Below, one piece after another: positions 51,248-60,200 of a stretch of DNA of 64,000 bases; positions within the stretch are counted from its first letter, which is position 1, and each line of letters starts with the position of its first letter. A program made the position numbers and the translations under genes. The stretch covers positions 186,001-250,000 of the forward strand of contig NZ_JACHOB010000002.1 in NCBI RefSeq assembly GCF_014199615.1. Reading direction: 5' to 3'. Origin of the DNA: Parvularcula dongshanensis. GTDB lineage: Bacteria; Pseudomonadota; Alphaproteobacteria; Caulobacterales; Parvularculaceae. The notes beneath the pieces are model-generated. The model did no database searches. It saw nothing but the letters and a program-made list of their open reading frames with translations, and had not been told where the DNA came from.

Positions 51248-52306
51248 TCAGCCTTCCAGCACCAGATCGTCCCGGTGTACGACGATCTTCGCCTCCCCTG
51301 AGCGAACCGTCTCCTCGCTGCAGCTCGCAAGACCGAAGGCGACCGGACCGTCCGGACCCTCGATCCGCAGCAGATCGCCCGCCTCGAAGCCGCCCGTCGC
51401 GTCCCTGACCCCGACCGCGAGGAGGCTCGCTCCGCGGCGGAGCGCAGCCGCAGCGCCAGCATCGACATGGACGCGTCCCGCCATGTGCGCCCGGCTCGAT
51501 AGCCAGCGTCGCCGGGCGGGCGCGCGCTCGTCCCTCGCCTCGAACACGGTGCACCGGGCGTCGCCGCGCAGGAGGTCGCCGATCGGGGAATCGCTTCGCC
51601 CCGAGGCGATGACGACCCTGACGCCCCACCCGGACGCGAGCGCCGCCGCCCTGACCTTCGAACCCATGCCGCCCGTGCCGACGCCGGACCGGCTGACCAT
51701 GCGCGCCGTGTCGTAGCCGCCTAGCGATTCGCGGGAAACGAAGGGCACGTGCGCGGCGCCCGCTTCCGACGGATCGCGGTCGTAGAGCCCGTCCACGTCG
51801 GACAGGAGAACGAGCGTGTCCGCGCCGATCAGGCCGGCCGTCTGCGCGGCGAGGCGGTCATTGTCACCAGAGCGCAGCTCCTCGGTCGCGACCGCGTCGT
51901 TCTCGTTGACGATCGGGATCGCGCCCATCGCATGCACTGCCCGCAGCGCGGCGCGCGCGTTCAGGTAGCGGGCGCGGTCCTCGGTCACGTCCGGCGTCAA
52001 AAGGATCTGCGCGACCTCCCGTCCGGTCTCGGCGAACGCGTCCTGCCAGAGGCGCATCAGCCGGGGCTGGCCGATCGCCGACAGGGCCTGCCGGGCGGGA
52101 AGGTCGGAAGCCGAGCGACCGGTCCTGCCGCGCCCGAGCGCGACGGCGCCCGAGGAGACGAGCGTGGCTTCCGCGTCGAGCGCCGCGAGGTCGCGCGCGA
52201 GGCCGGGCAGGCTCGCGCCGCGACCCGATGGCGGGGCCACCAGGGACGAGCCGAGTTTGACGACCAGTCGGCGGGACGATTCGAGGATGGGGCGCAGACC
52301 GCTCAT
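51248..52306 (-). CDS. proB: Glutamate 5-kinase with PUA domain
   Basis: ProB phosphorylates glutamate in the first step of proline synthesis. The 352-residue protein has the amino acid kinase domain (RLVVKLGSSLV; LVSSGAVALGRGR; IPIVNENDAVATEELRSGDNDRLAA; VGTGGMGSKVRAA) and a C-terminal PUA domain (RRGASLLAVGVRDATGGFEAGDLLRI). ATG at 52306 begins MSGLRPILESSRR. proA is not adjacent. The gene is convergent with the LpxH-like gene, 5 bases apart. Confidence 0.96.
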   Translation of the reverse strand: MSGLRPILESSRRLVVKLGSSLVAPPSGRGASLPGLARDLAALDAEATLVSSGAVALGRGRTGRSASDLPARQALSAIGQPRLMRLWQDAFAETGREVAQILLTPDVTEDRARYLNARAALRAVHAMGAIPIVNENDAVATEELRSGDNDRLAAQTAGLIGADTLVLLSDVDGLYDRDPSEAGAAHVPFVSRESLGGYDTARMVSRSGVGTGGMGSKVRAAALASGWGVRVVIASGRSDSPIGDLLRGDARCTVFEARDERAPARRRWLSSRAHMAGRVHVDAGAAAALRRGASLLAVGVRDATGGFEAGDLLRIEGPDGPVAFGLASCSEETVRSGEAKIVVHRDDLVLEG

Positions 52307-52488
52307 CGCGGCTCCGTAGCACGCAAGTGACGACGGCGAACGACCTGCGCCGTGGTATTTTTGCGACGAATCAGTCACGGTTGCAGCATCGGTTAGCAAT
52401 TACTTGCGTCACCCCATTGCGCCGCACAATCACATGACAGTATCGTATCACGGCCTCGCGAGTCAGATAGAGGGTTAAGGAGATCGCA

Positions 52489-53880
52489 ATGCGACAACTC
52501 AGGAAGGCGGGGATCGTCTTCGCTACCACCGGGACGGGAGCGTTGATCGCGTCCTCAGCCGCAGCGCAGGAGGCTGCGGTCGACACGCAGTACATATTGA
52601 ACAGCTTCCTGTTCCTGGTCGGCGGCTTCCTCGTCATGTTCATGGCGGCGGGCTTCTGCATGCTCGAAGCGGGCCTCGTCCGGTCCAAGAACGTGGCGGA
52701 CATCTGCCTCAAGAACATCGCGCTCTACGCGATCGCCGGAATCATGTACTATCTGGTCGGCTACGACCTCATGTATGACGGGGTCGAGAAGTGGTTCGGC
52801 ACGTTCAGCATCTGGAACGCCGCGCAAGGCGCGCCCGGTGGGGCCGACATCGTCGGTGAAGCCGGCGGCTACGCCGATCACTCCGATTGGTTCTTCCAGA
52901 TGGTCTTCGTCGCGACCGCGGCTTCGATCGTCTCGGGCGCCATGGCCGAACGCGTGAAGCTCTTTCCCTTCTTCGCCTTCGTCGTGATCCTCACCGGCCT
53001 GATCTACCCGATCTCCGGCGCGTGGAAGTGGGGCGGCGGCTGGCTCGACCAGCTGAACTTCCAGGACTTCGCCGGCTCGACCATCGTCCACTCGGTCGGC
53101 GGCTGGGCGGCGTTGACGGGCTGCCTCATCCTCGGTCCGCGCCTCGGCAAGTACGTCGACGGCAAGACCCGGCCGATGCCGGGCTCGAACCTGCCGCTCG
53201 CCACGCTCGGCACGTTCATCCTCTGGCTCGGCTGGTTCGGCTTCAACGGCGCTTCCCAGCTCGCGCTCGGCACGGTCAGCGACGCCGTCGCGGTCAGCCG
53301 GATCTTCGCCAACACCAACATGGCCGCTGCCGGCGGTGCGGTCGCGGCGCTGATCCTGACCAAAGCGCTCTACAAGAAGGTCGACCTCACCCTCGTCCTG
53401 AACGGCGCGCTCGCCGGCCTGGTCTCAATCACGGCCGAACCGCTGACGCCGTCGGTCGGCGCGGCGATCCTGATCGGTGCCGTCGGCGCCATCATCGTCA
53501 CCCTGGTGATCCCGCTCCTCGACAAGGTGAAGCTCGATGACGTCGTCGGCGCCATCCCGGTCCACCTCGTCGCCGGCATCTTCGGTACGCTCGTCGTACC
53601 GGTGACGAACCCGGATGCGGGCTTCGGCGCGCAGGCGATCGGCGTCCTCGCGGTCGCGGCCTGGGTCGTTCCGACCTCCGCCATCGTCTGGTTCGTCCTC
53701 AAGCTGACCGTCGGCATCCGCCTCTCCGAAGAGGAAGAGCTGATCGGCGGCGACGCGGCCGAACTCGGCCTCGAGGCCTACCCCGAGTTCGTCGATGGCG
53801 TGCCCGATGGCGGCCGGGGCGTGGCGGCGGGCTCTTCGGCCTACGCGGGGAGCACTCAACCCGTCGGCAGCACGGTCTGA
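52489..53880 (+). CDS. amtB: Ammonium transporter
   Basis: The 463-residue protein has a cleavable leader (to about residue 26) and 11 membrane helices. Family pieces are AAGFCMLEAGLVRSKN, FVATAASIVSGAMAERVK, GGSTIVHSVGGWAAL-like (DFAGSTIVHSVGGWAAL), GWFGFNGAS and IPVHLVAGIFGTL, where the pore His residues lie. ATG at 52489 has TAAGGAG upstream. glnK, often adjacent, is not present. It is followed by a TorF-family gene, a pair seen in alphaproteobacteria. Confidence 0.97.
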   Translation: MRQLRKAGIVFATTGTGALIASSAAAQEAAVDTQYILNSFLFLVGGFLVMFMAAGFCMLEAGLVRSKNVADICLKNIALYAIAGIMYYLVGYDLMYDGVEKWFGTFSIWNAAQGAPGGADIVGEAGGYADHSDWFFQMVFVATAASIVSGAMAERVKLFPFFAFVVILTGLIYPISGAWKWGGGWLDQLNFQDFAGSTIVHSVGGWAALTGCLILGPRLGKYVDGKTRPMPGSNLPLATLGTFILWLGWFGFNGASQLALGTVSDAVAVSRIFANTNMAAAGGAVAALILTKALYKKVDLTLVLNGALAGLVSITAEPLTPSVGAAILIGAVGAIIVTLVIPLLDKVKLDDVVGAIPVHLVAGIFGTLVVPVTNPDAGFGAQAIGVLAVAAWVVPTSAIVWFVLKLTVGIRLSEEEELIGGDAAELGLEAYPEFVDGVPDGGRGVAAGSSAYAGSTQPVGSTV

Positions 53881-53888
53881 CGACGCCT

Positions 53889-53914
53889 GCCGCGCCCCTG
53901 TCCTGGGGCGCGGC
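53889..53914 (+). terminator. Terminator-like hairpin after amtB
   Basis: GCCGCGCCCC-TGTCCT-GGGGCGCGGC is a perfect 10-bp stem with a 6-base loop, 8 bases after the amtB stop. No T-run follows, so it may be partial and allow read-through into the TorF gene. Confidence 0.6.
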
Positions 53915-54010
53915 GAAGGGCCCGCGGCGGCGTCCGCGGCTCGGGGGACTTTCTTCTCGTGACGGGCTCGGGGCGCTCGTCACCACTTCACTTCAACCTG
54001 GGACAGTCAC

Positions 54011-54796
54011 ATGAAAATCAAGCTTGCTCTTCTTGCCGCGGCAGCGACCCTGAGCGGAAGCGCTGCCCTCGCGCAGGAGGCCCCCTGGGGCATCAGCGCC
54101 AACGTCGCCTACACGAGCGACTATCGCTTCCGGGGCGTCTCCTACTCGAACGGTGGCCTCGCGATCCAAGGCGGCTTCGACCTCACCCATGAGAACGGCC
54201 TCTATGTCGGCACGTGGATGTCGTCGATCGACGCCTACCTTCCCGCGATCGTCGTCGGTGCCGACGGTAGCGCCGAGATCGATCAAAGCTCGGAGACCGA
54301 ACTCGACCTCTATGGCGGCTACGCCTTCGACGTCGGTAGCGCGGCCATCGATGTCGGTGTCCTGTACTACCAATACCCGGGCGCCTCGAACGACGACTAC
54401 GTAGAACTCTACGGCTCGGTCGCCGGGGACGCCGGCGTGGTCAGCCTGACGGCGGGCGCGGCGTACGTTCCCGACCAGGACAATGCCGGAGGGGACAACC
54501 TCTACCTCTACGGCTCGGGGAGCGTGCCGCTCGGCGACAGCCCCTTCGAGGCTTTCGCCCAGATCGGATATACGGACGGCTCGTTCGTCTTCTCGGGCAG
54601 CGATCAGTTCGACTGGCAGCTCGGCGTCTCCACGGCCTTCGCCGGACTGGACGTCTCGGTCGCCTATGTCGATACTGACGCGGACACCGACTTCGGCGAT
54701 TCCGGCCTTCCCGCCGAGCGGATCGACGTTCTCGAAGATCGCGCCAAGGACATCTACGGCGCGACCGTCGTACTGACGGTCGGAAAAACCTTCTAA
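54011..54796 (+). CDS. TorF family putative porin
   Basis: The 261-residue protein has a signal peptide (MKIKLALLAAAATLSGSAALAQ) and many alternating beta strands ending in TVVLTVGKTF, with a terminal Phe as in outer-membrane beta barrels. The start of the mature part, WGISANVAYTSDYRFRGVSYSNGGLAIQGGFDLTHENGLYVGTWMSS, is the TorF/TIGR02001 signature. Family members are often encoded beside amtB. Its substrate is unknown. Confidence 0.88.
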   Translation: MKIKLALLAAAATLSGSAALAQEAPWGISANVAYTSDYRFRGVSYSNGGLAIQGGFDLTHENGLYVGTWMSSIDAYLPAIVVGADGSAEIDQSSETELDLYGGYAFDVGSAAIDVGVLYYQYPGASNDDYVELYGSVAGDAGVVSLTAGAAYVPDQDNAGGDNLYLYGSGSVPLGDSPFEAFAQIGYTDGSFVFSGSDQFDWQLGVSTAFAGLDVSVAYVDTDADTDFGDSGLPAERIDVLEDRAKDIYGATVVLTVGKTF

Positions 54797-54916
54797 CGAC
54801 GCTGCCACCCCGCCTTCGGGCGCGACATTCTGCCAAACTGGTACGCCCGCGTGGACATTACGTCCTCGCGGGCGTATCCGTTCCGGGCTCCAGTCAGTTC
54901 CATCGAGGTTCCCGCC

Positions 54917-56413
54917 ATGTCCGACATGCTGCGCTTCGTCAGCTTGCCGCGCCAGACGCCCGACAAAAGGGCGCCCGAGCTGCGCCGCGAGGACTTCGAG
55001 GAGATCTACCAAGGCTTTCAGGAACGCCAGGCCGAGGCCCAGGCGTCGCGGTGCTCGCAGTGCGGCGTGCCCTTCTGCACCTCGGGCTGCCCGCTCGGTA
55101 ACCACATTCCCGACTGGCTGCGGCTCGCGGCCGAAGGCGATCTTCGCGAAGCTTGGGAGATGTCCGCCGCGACCTCGAACATGCCCGAGGTCTGCGGGCG
55201 CATCTGTCCGCAGGACCGGCTGTGCGAGGGGTCGTGCGTGATCGAGCAGTCCGGGCACGGCACGGTGACGATCGGCGCTGTCGAGCAGTACATCACCGAC
55301 AATGCGTGGAAGAACGGCTGGATCAAGCCGATCAAGCCGAAGCGCGAACGGCCGCAATCGGTCGGCATCATCGGTGCGGGCCCGGCGGGCCTCTCCGCCG
55401 CCGACCAGCTGCGCCACCTCGGCTACAAGGTCACCGTCTACGACCGGTACGACCGGGCGGGCGGCCTGATGATCTACGGCATCCCGAGCTTCAAGCTAGA
55501 GAAGGACGTGGTCGCGCGCCGCGTCCAGCGCCTCATCGATTCGGGCGTGACCTTCGTCCAGAACGCCGATGTCGGCGGCGCCCTCCCCTTCGCGGAGGTC
55601 CGCGAGAAGCACGACGCGGTGCTGATCGCGACGGGCGTCTACAAGGCGCGCGATCTCTCCGTGCCGGGCGTCGGCAATAACGGCGTCGTCAGCGCCCTCG
55701 ACTACCTGACCGCGTCGAACCGCAAGGGCCTCGGCGATCGCGTGCCCGCCTTCGACGAGGGCTACATGAACGCCAAGGGCAAGCGCGTCGTCGTCGTCGG
55801 CGGCGGCGACACGGCGATGGACTGCGTCCGTACGGCGATCCGTCAGGACGCGACCTCGGTCACCTGCCTCTACCGCAGGGACCGCGAGAACATGCCGGGC
55901 TCGGCGCGCGAGGTCCTGAACGCGGAGGAAGAGGGCATCGAGTTCCGCTGGCTCTCCAACCCCAAGCTTCTCCTCGGAGAGCCGGAGGCCCTGTCAGGCG
56001 TGCGCGTCGCGAAGATGCGCCTGGGCGCACCCGACCAGTCGGGCCGTCAGTCGCCGGAGGAAGTGCCGGGCGAGGAGGTGGACCTCGACGCGGACCTCGT
56101 CATCAAGGCGCTCGGATTCAGCCCCGAAGACCTGCCGGGCGCCTTCGGGGAGCCCGACCTCGCGCTGACCCGCTGGGGCACGATCAAGGCGGACCCGTCG
56201 AGCTTCGAGACCTCCCTCCCCGGCGTCTTCGGCGCGGGCGACATCGTGCGCGGCGCGAGCCTCGTCGTGTGGGCGATCCACGACGGGCGCAAGGCCGCCG
56301 CCGGCATCCACGACTACCTCCGCAGAGGCGAGCTGCCGCACGGCACGAATACGGTCGGCAAGCAGCTCGAAGAGTACGACCCCCGCGCCTACGAACCCGT
56401 GGCCGCGAAGTGA
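54917..56413 (+). CDS. gltD: Glutamate synthase small subunit
   Basis: GltD supplies electrons from NADPH to GltB. The 498-residue protein has Fe-S cysteines near the N terminus (RCSQCGVPFCTSGCPLGNHIPDW and CGRICPQDRLCEGSC), an FAD-binding fold (GIIGAGPAGLSAADQL) and an NADPH fold (VVVVGGGDTAMDCVRTAIRQ). ATG at 54917 begins MSDMLRFVSLPRQTPDKRAP. It overlaps a lipoprotein gene by 4 bases at its end and lies upstream of gltB. Confidence 0.97.
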   Translation: MSDMLRFVSLPRQTPDKRAPELRREDFEEIYQGFQERQAEAQASRCSQCGVPFCTSGCPLGNHIPDWLRLAAEGDLREAWEMSAATSNMPEVCGRICPQDRLCEGSCVIEQSGHGTVTIGAVEQYITDNAWKNGWIKPIKPKRERPQSVGIIGAGPAGLSAADQLRHLGYKVTVYDRYDRAGGLMIYGIPSFKLEKDVVARRVQRLIDSGVTFVQNADVGGALPFAEVREKHDAVLIATGVYKARDLSVPGVGNNGVVSALDYLTASNRKGLGDRVPAFDEGYMNAKGKRVVVVGGGDTAMDCVRTAIRQDATSVTCLYRRDRENMPGSAREVLNAEEEGIEFRWLSNPKLLLGEPEALSGVRVAKMRLGAPDQSGRQSPEEVPGEEVDLDADLVIKALGFSPEDLPGAFGEPDLALTRWGTIKADPSSFETSLPGVFGAGDIVRGASLVVWAIHDGRKAAAGIHDYLRRGELPHGTNTVGKQLEEYDPRAYEPVAAK

Positions 56414-57243
56414 CGAGGCTCAGCGCATGGTCGGCGAATCTCAGTTGTGGCCTCGCGCTCGCCCTCGCCGCATGCGCGACCCCCGGTGCGGACTCCGCAG
56501 AGCCGCAAACCGCACGCCGGACAGCTGAATTCCAGACCGAGGTCGAGAGCGCAGAGTTGCTCGGACACCTGATCTTCGATCAGGACACGGCGGCTTGGGT
56601 CGCGACCGACGCGCTTCTCGCGGACAAAGAATACGCTGAGTTGATCGGTGCAGATATACGCGGATGGGTGAGCTACGAGGACGGCGACGCGTACGAGACC
56701 GCCTTTGTCGGTTTGCGTGATGACGAACCTTCCGCTCTGTTCCGAGTCAGGTCGCGAGGTCGGCAGGTCTTGGCGGAGGAGCGCCTGCCCGACGGCTCCG
56801 CGCTGACGGCCATCGAAGCGCTAAGGTGGCGGGCGCGCACGGCCATCATGGACCAGAGCATCGAGCGGTGTAACGATTTTCCTTCGATCAACACCGCCGT
56901 CGTTCCCATTCCGGGTGATCCCGAAGGGAAGCTCTACGGGTACATCTTCTCCGCCACTCGGGTGCCAAATCTGGTCGTTCTGGGTAAGCACTATCGTTTC
57001 ACCGTGTCCCCAGATGGAAACGACGTTCTGCAGAAGAGGGACTTTTCCAAGACCTGCATCGCGGTCGCCAACCAGCCTGAAAATAACGCGGGCGCACTAT
57101 TCATCACGCACATCATGACGCCCTACCCTGAAGAACATCACGTATTCGCCTCGCTCGCACACGACGTGCCGATTTACGTAGGCACGAGCGACGAGAACGT
57201 GTGGCAGGTGCAGGACGGCAGGATTGAACGGACGAAGAAATGA
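56410..57243 (+). CDS. Lipoprotein of unknown function inserted between gltD and gltB
   Basis: The 277-residue protein starts with GTG overlapping the gltD stop (GTGA) and has a lipobox (CGLALALAAC), so it should be anchored in the envelope. The body shows no known motif: ESAELLGHLIFDQDTAAWVATDALL, RSRGRQVLAEERLPDGSA and NNAGALFITHIMTPYPEEHHVF. Its stop overlaps the gltB start (ATGA). By eye its codons are richer in A/T than those of its neighbours, which could mean acquisition. The coupling at both ends makes it part of the operon. Confidence 0.75.
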   Translation: MTRLSAWSANLSCGLALALAACATPGADSAEPQTARRTAEFQTEVESAELLGHLIFDQDTAAWVATDALLADKEYAELIGADIRGWVSYEDGDAYETAFVGLRDDEPSALFRVRSRGRQVLAEERLPDGSALTAIEALRWRARTAIMDQSIERCNDFPSINTAVVPIPGDPEGKLYGYIFSATRVPNLVVLGKHYRFTVSPDGNDVLQKRDFSKTCIAVANQPENNAGALFITHIMTPYPEEHHVFASLAHDVPIYVGTSDENVWQVQDGRIERTKK

Positions 57244-60200
57244 GCGCGCCGATCGAACTCCCCATCAATTCCGACGAAGCCAGATCGGATCTGATCATGA
57301 ACAAGGAGCGGACAATGACGGAAGTCGTTCCCTTCGGACTCTACGACCCTCGTGACGAGCACGACGCCTGCGGCGTCGGGCTGATCGCCGCCATCGACGG
57401 CAAGCCCCGGCGCGAGGTCGTCACGCGCGCCATCGACGCGCTCAAGGCCGTCTGGCACCGCGGCGCGGTCGCGTCCGACGGCAAGACCGGCGACGGTGCT
57501 GGGCTTCGCGTCGACGTGGCGCAGGACTTCTTCCGCGAGAAGGTCGCGCGCGGCGGGCACGAGCCGACGCGCGCGGACGTCTGCGTCGGCATGATCTTCC
57601 TGCCGCGCACGGACTTCTCCGGTCAGGACCGCGCCCGCGCGATCGTCGAGACCGAGATCCTGCGCTTCGGCTTTAGGCTCTACGGCTGGCGGCAGGCGCC
57701 GGTCGATTCGACCGTGATCGGCACGACGGCGAACGCCGCGCGGCCCGAGATCGAGCAGATCCTGTTCCATGACCCGCAAGGGCGCGACCTCCACGACATC
57801 GAGCGCACGCTCTACCTCGTCCGCAGACGGATCGAGAAGCAGGCCCTCGCCGAGCGGCTGCAGGACTTCTACGTCTGCTCGCTCTCCCCGCGCGACGTCA
57901 TCTACAAGGGGATGTTCCTCGCGGGCGACATCGACAGCTTCTACCTCGACCTTAAGGACGAGCGCTTCGTCTCCTCCTTCGCGATCTTTCACCAGCGCTA
58001 CTCGACCAACACCTTCCCGCAGTGGCGCCTGGCCCAGCCCTTCCGGATGCTGGCGCATAACGGCGAGATCAACACGCTGCGCGGCAACGTCGCCTGGATG
58101 CGCAGCCACGAGGTCAAGATGGCCTCGACCGCGTTCGCCGAGCATGGCGGCGACATCAAGCCGGTCATCCAGCCCGGCGGCTCGGACTCGGCCGCGCTCG
58201 ACGCCGTCTTCGAGGTGATGGTGCATGGCGGACGCTCCGCGCCGATGGCGAAGGCGCTTCTGATTCCAGAGGCTTGGTCCAAGCGCCGGGACATCATGAC
58301 GCCCGAGGTCCGCGCTCTTTACGAGTACTGCAACGCGGTCATGGAGCCGTGGGACGGCCCCGCCGCGATCTGCGCCTTCGACGGACGCTGGGCGATCGCG
58401 GGGCTCGACCGCAACGGCCTCAGGCCCCTGCGCTACGCCATCACCGAGGACGGCCTCCTCGCCGTCGGCTCGGAGAGCGGCATGTGCCCGACGGGCGACA
58501 AGAAGGTCGTCACGCGCGGCGCCGTGCCGGCGGGCGGCATGATCGCCGTCGACCTCGACGAGGGGCGCTTCTACGACCCCGCCCAGATCCTCGACCACCT
58601 GACCCAGGCGCACCCCTATGCCGAGTGGCTCGGCAACGTTCAGAACCTCGACGAGGAGATCGGGCCAGGCCCCGAGGATCGTCTCTTCGAAGAGCTCGAC
58701 CTGCGCCGCCGCCAGGTGGGGTCGGGCTACACCCAGGAAGACCTCGAGCTCATCCTTCGCCCCATGGTCACCGAGGGCAAGGAGGCGGTGGGGTCGATGG
58801 GCGACGACACGCCGCTCGCCGTTCTTTCGGACCAGTACCGTCCGCTCTCGCACTACTTCCGCCAGCGCTTCAGCCAGGTGACGAACCCGCCGATCGACCC
58901 CCTGCGCGAGGGCCGGGTCATGTCGCTGAAGACGCGGTTCAAGAACCTCGGCAACATCCTCGCCGAGGACGAGACGCAGACCAACGTCTACGTCCTCGAC
59001 GGGCCGATCCTGACCAACGGCATGTATGCCCGGATGTCGCAGAAGCTCGGCGGCGTGGTCATCGACTGCACCTTCACGGATGCCGACGGCACGGGCGAGC
59101 GTCTGCGCGCCGCCCTCGACCGCATCCGCGACGAGGCGGCGAAGGCCGTCCGCGACGGCGCGGACCACATCGTCCTGACCGACGAAGCGCAGGGTCAGGG
59201 CCGCCTGCCGATCCCGATGATCCTGGCCGCGGGCGGCGTCCACCGGCGTCTCATCGAGACGGGGCTCCGCTCGTCCTGTTCGCTGACGGTCCGCTCTGCG
59301 GAGTGCGTCGACAGCCACTACGCCGCCGTGCTGATCGGCGTCGGGGCGACGACCGTGAACCCCTACCTCGCGCTCGAGACCATCGCGAGCCGTCACGCCG
59401 CGAACAAGTATCCGGGCGTGACGATCGGCCAGGCCGTCCTCGCCTACAAGACGGCGATCGAGAACGGTCTTCTGAAGATCCTGTCCAAGATGGGGGTCTC
59501 GGTCATCTCGGCCTATAGGGGCGGATGCAACTTCGAGACGCTCGGACTCTCGCGGACCCTGCTCGCGGAGTTCTTCCCGGACGCCTCGTCGCGGATCTCC
59601 GGCATCGGCCTCGCCGGGCTCGAGGCAGGCCTTCTCGGCCTCCAGGACCGCGCTTGGCCTCAGGACGAGGACGACGCGCTGCGCCTGCCGGTCGGCAGCT
59701 TCTACCGGGTTCGCAGCCAAGGCGAGCGGCACGCCTATGAAGCGACGCTGGTCCGCGACCTTCAGACCGCGGTCCGCGAGAACGACTACGACGCCTACAA
59801 ACGGTTCTCGAAGGCCCTGAACACGCAAGGCACGATCCAGCTTCGCGACCTTCTCACCTTCAAGACGATGGGCGACGCGGTCGCGCTCGACGACGTCGAG
59901 AGCGTCAACGCGATCCGCCAGCGCTTCATCACGCCCGGCATGTCCCTCGGCGCGCTGAGCCCCGAGGCGCACGGCGCGCTCAACGTCGCGATGAACCGGA
60001 TCGGCGCGAAGTCGGTCTCCGGCGAAGGCGGGGAAGATCCGCGCCGCTACGAGCCGATGCCGAACGGCGACAACATGAACTCTGCGGTCAAGCAGATCGC
60101 GTCGGGGCGCTTCGGCGTAACGGCCGAGTACCTGAACCAGTGCCGCGAGATCGAGATCAAGGTGGCCCAAGGCGCCAAGCCCGGCGAGGGCGGGCAGCTG

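Noticed and set aside
52307-52488. Sigma-54 promoter before amtB
   Set aside because: GG and GC elements in GTGGTATTTTTGC are 7 bases apart and not 10; no good TGGCAC-N5-TTGC was found.
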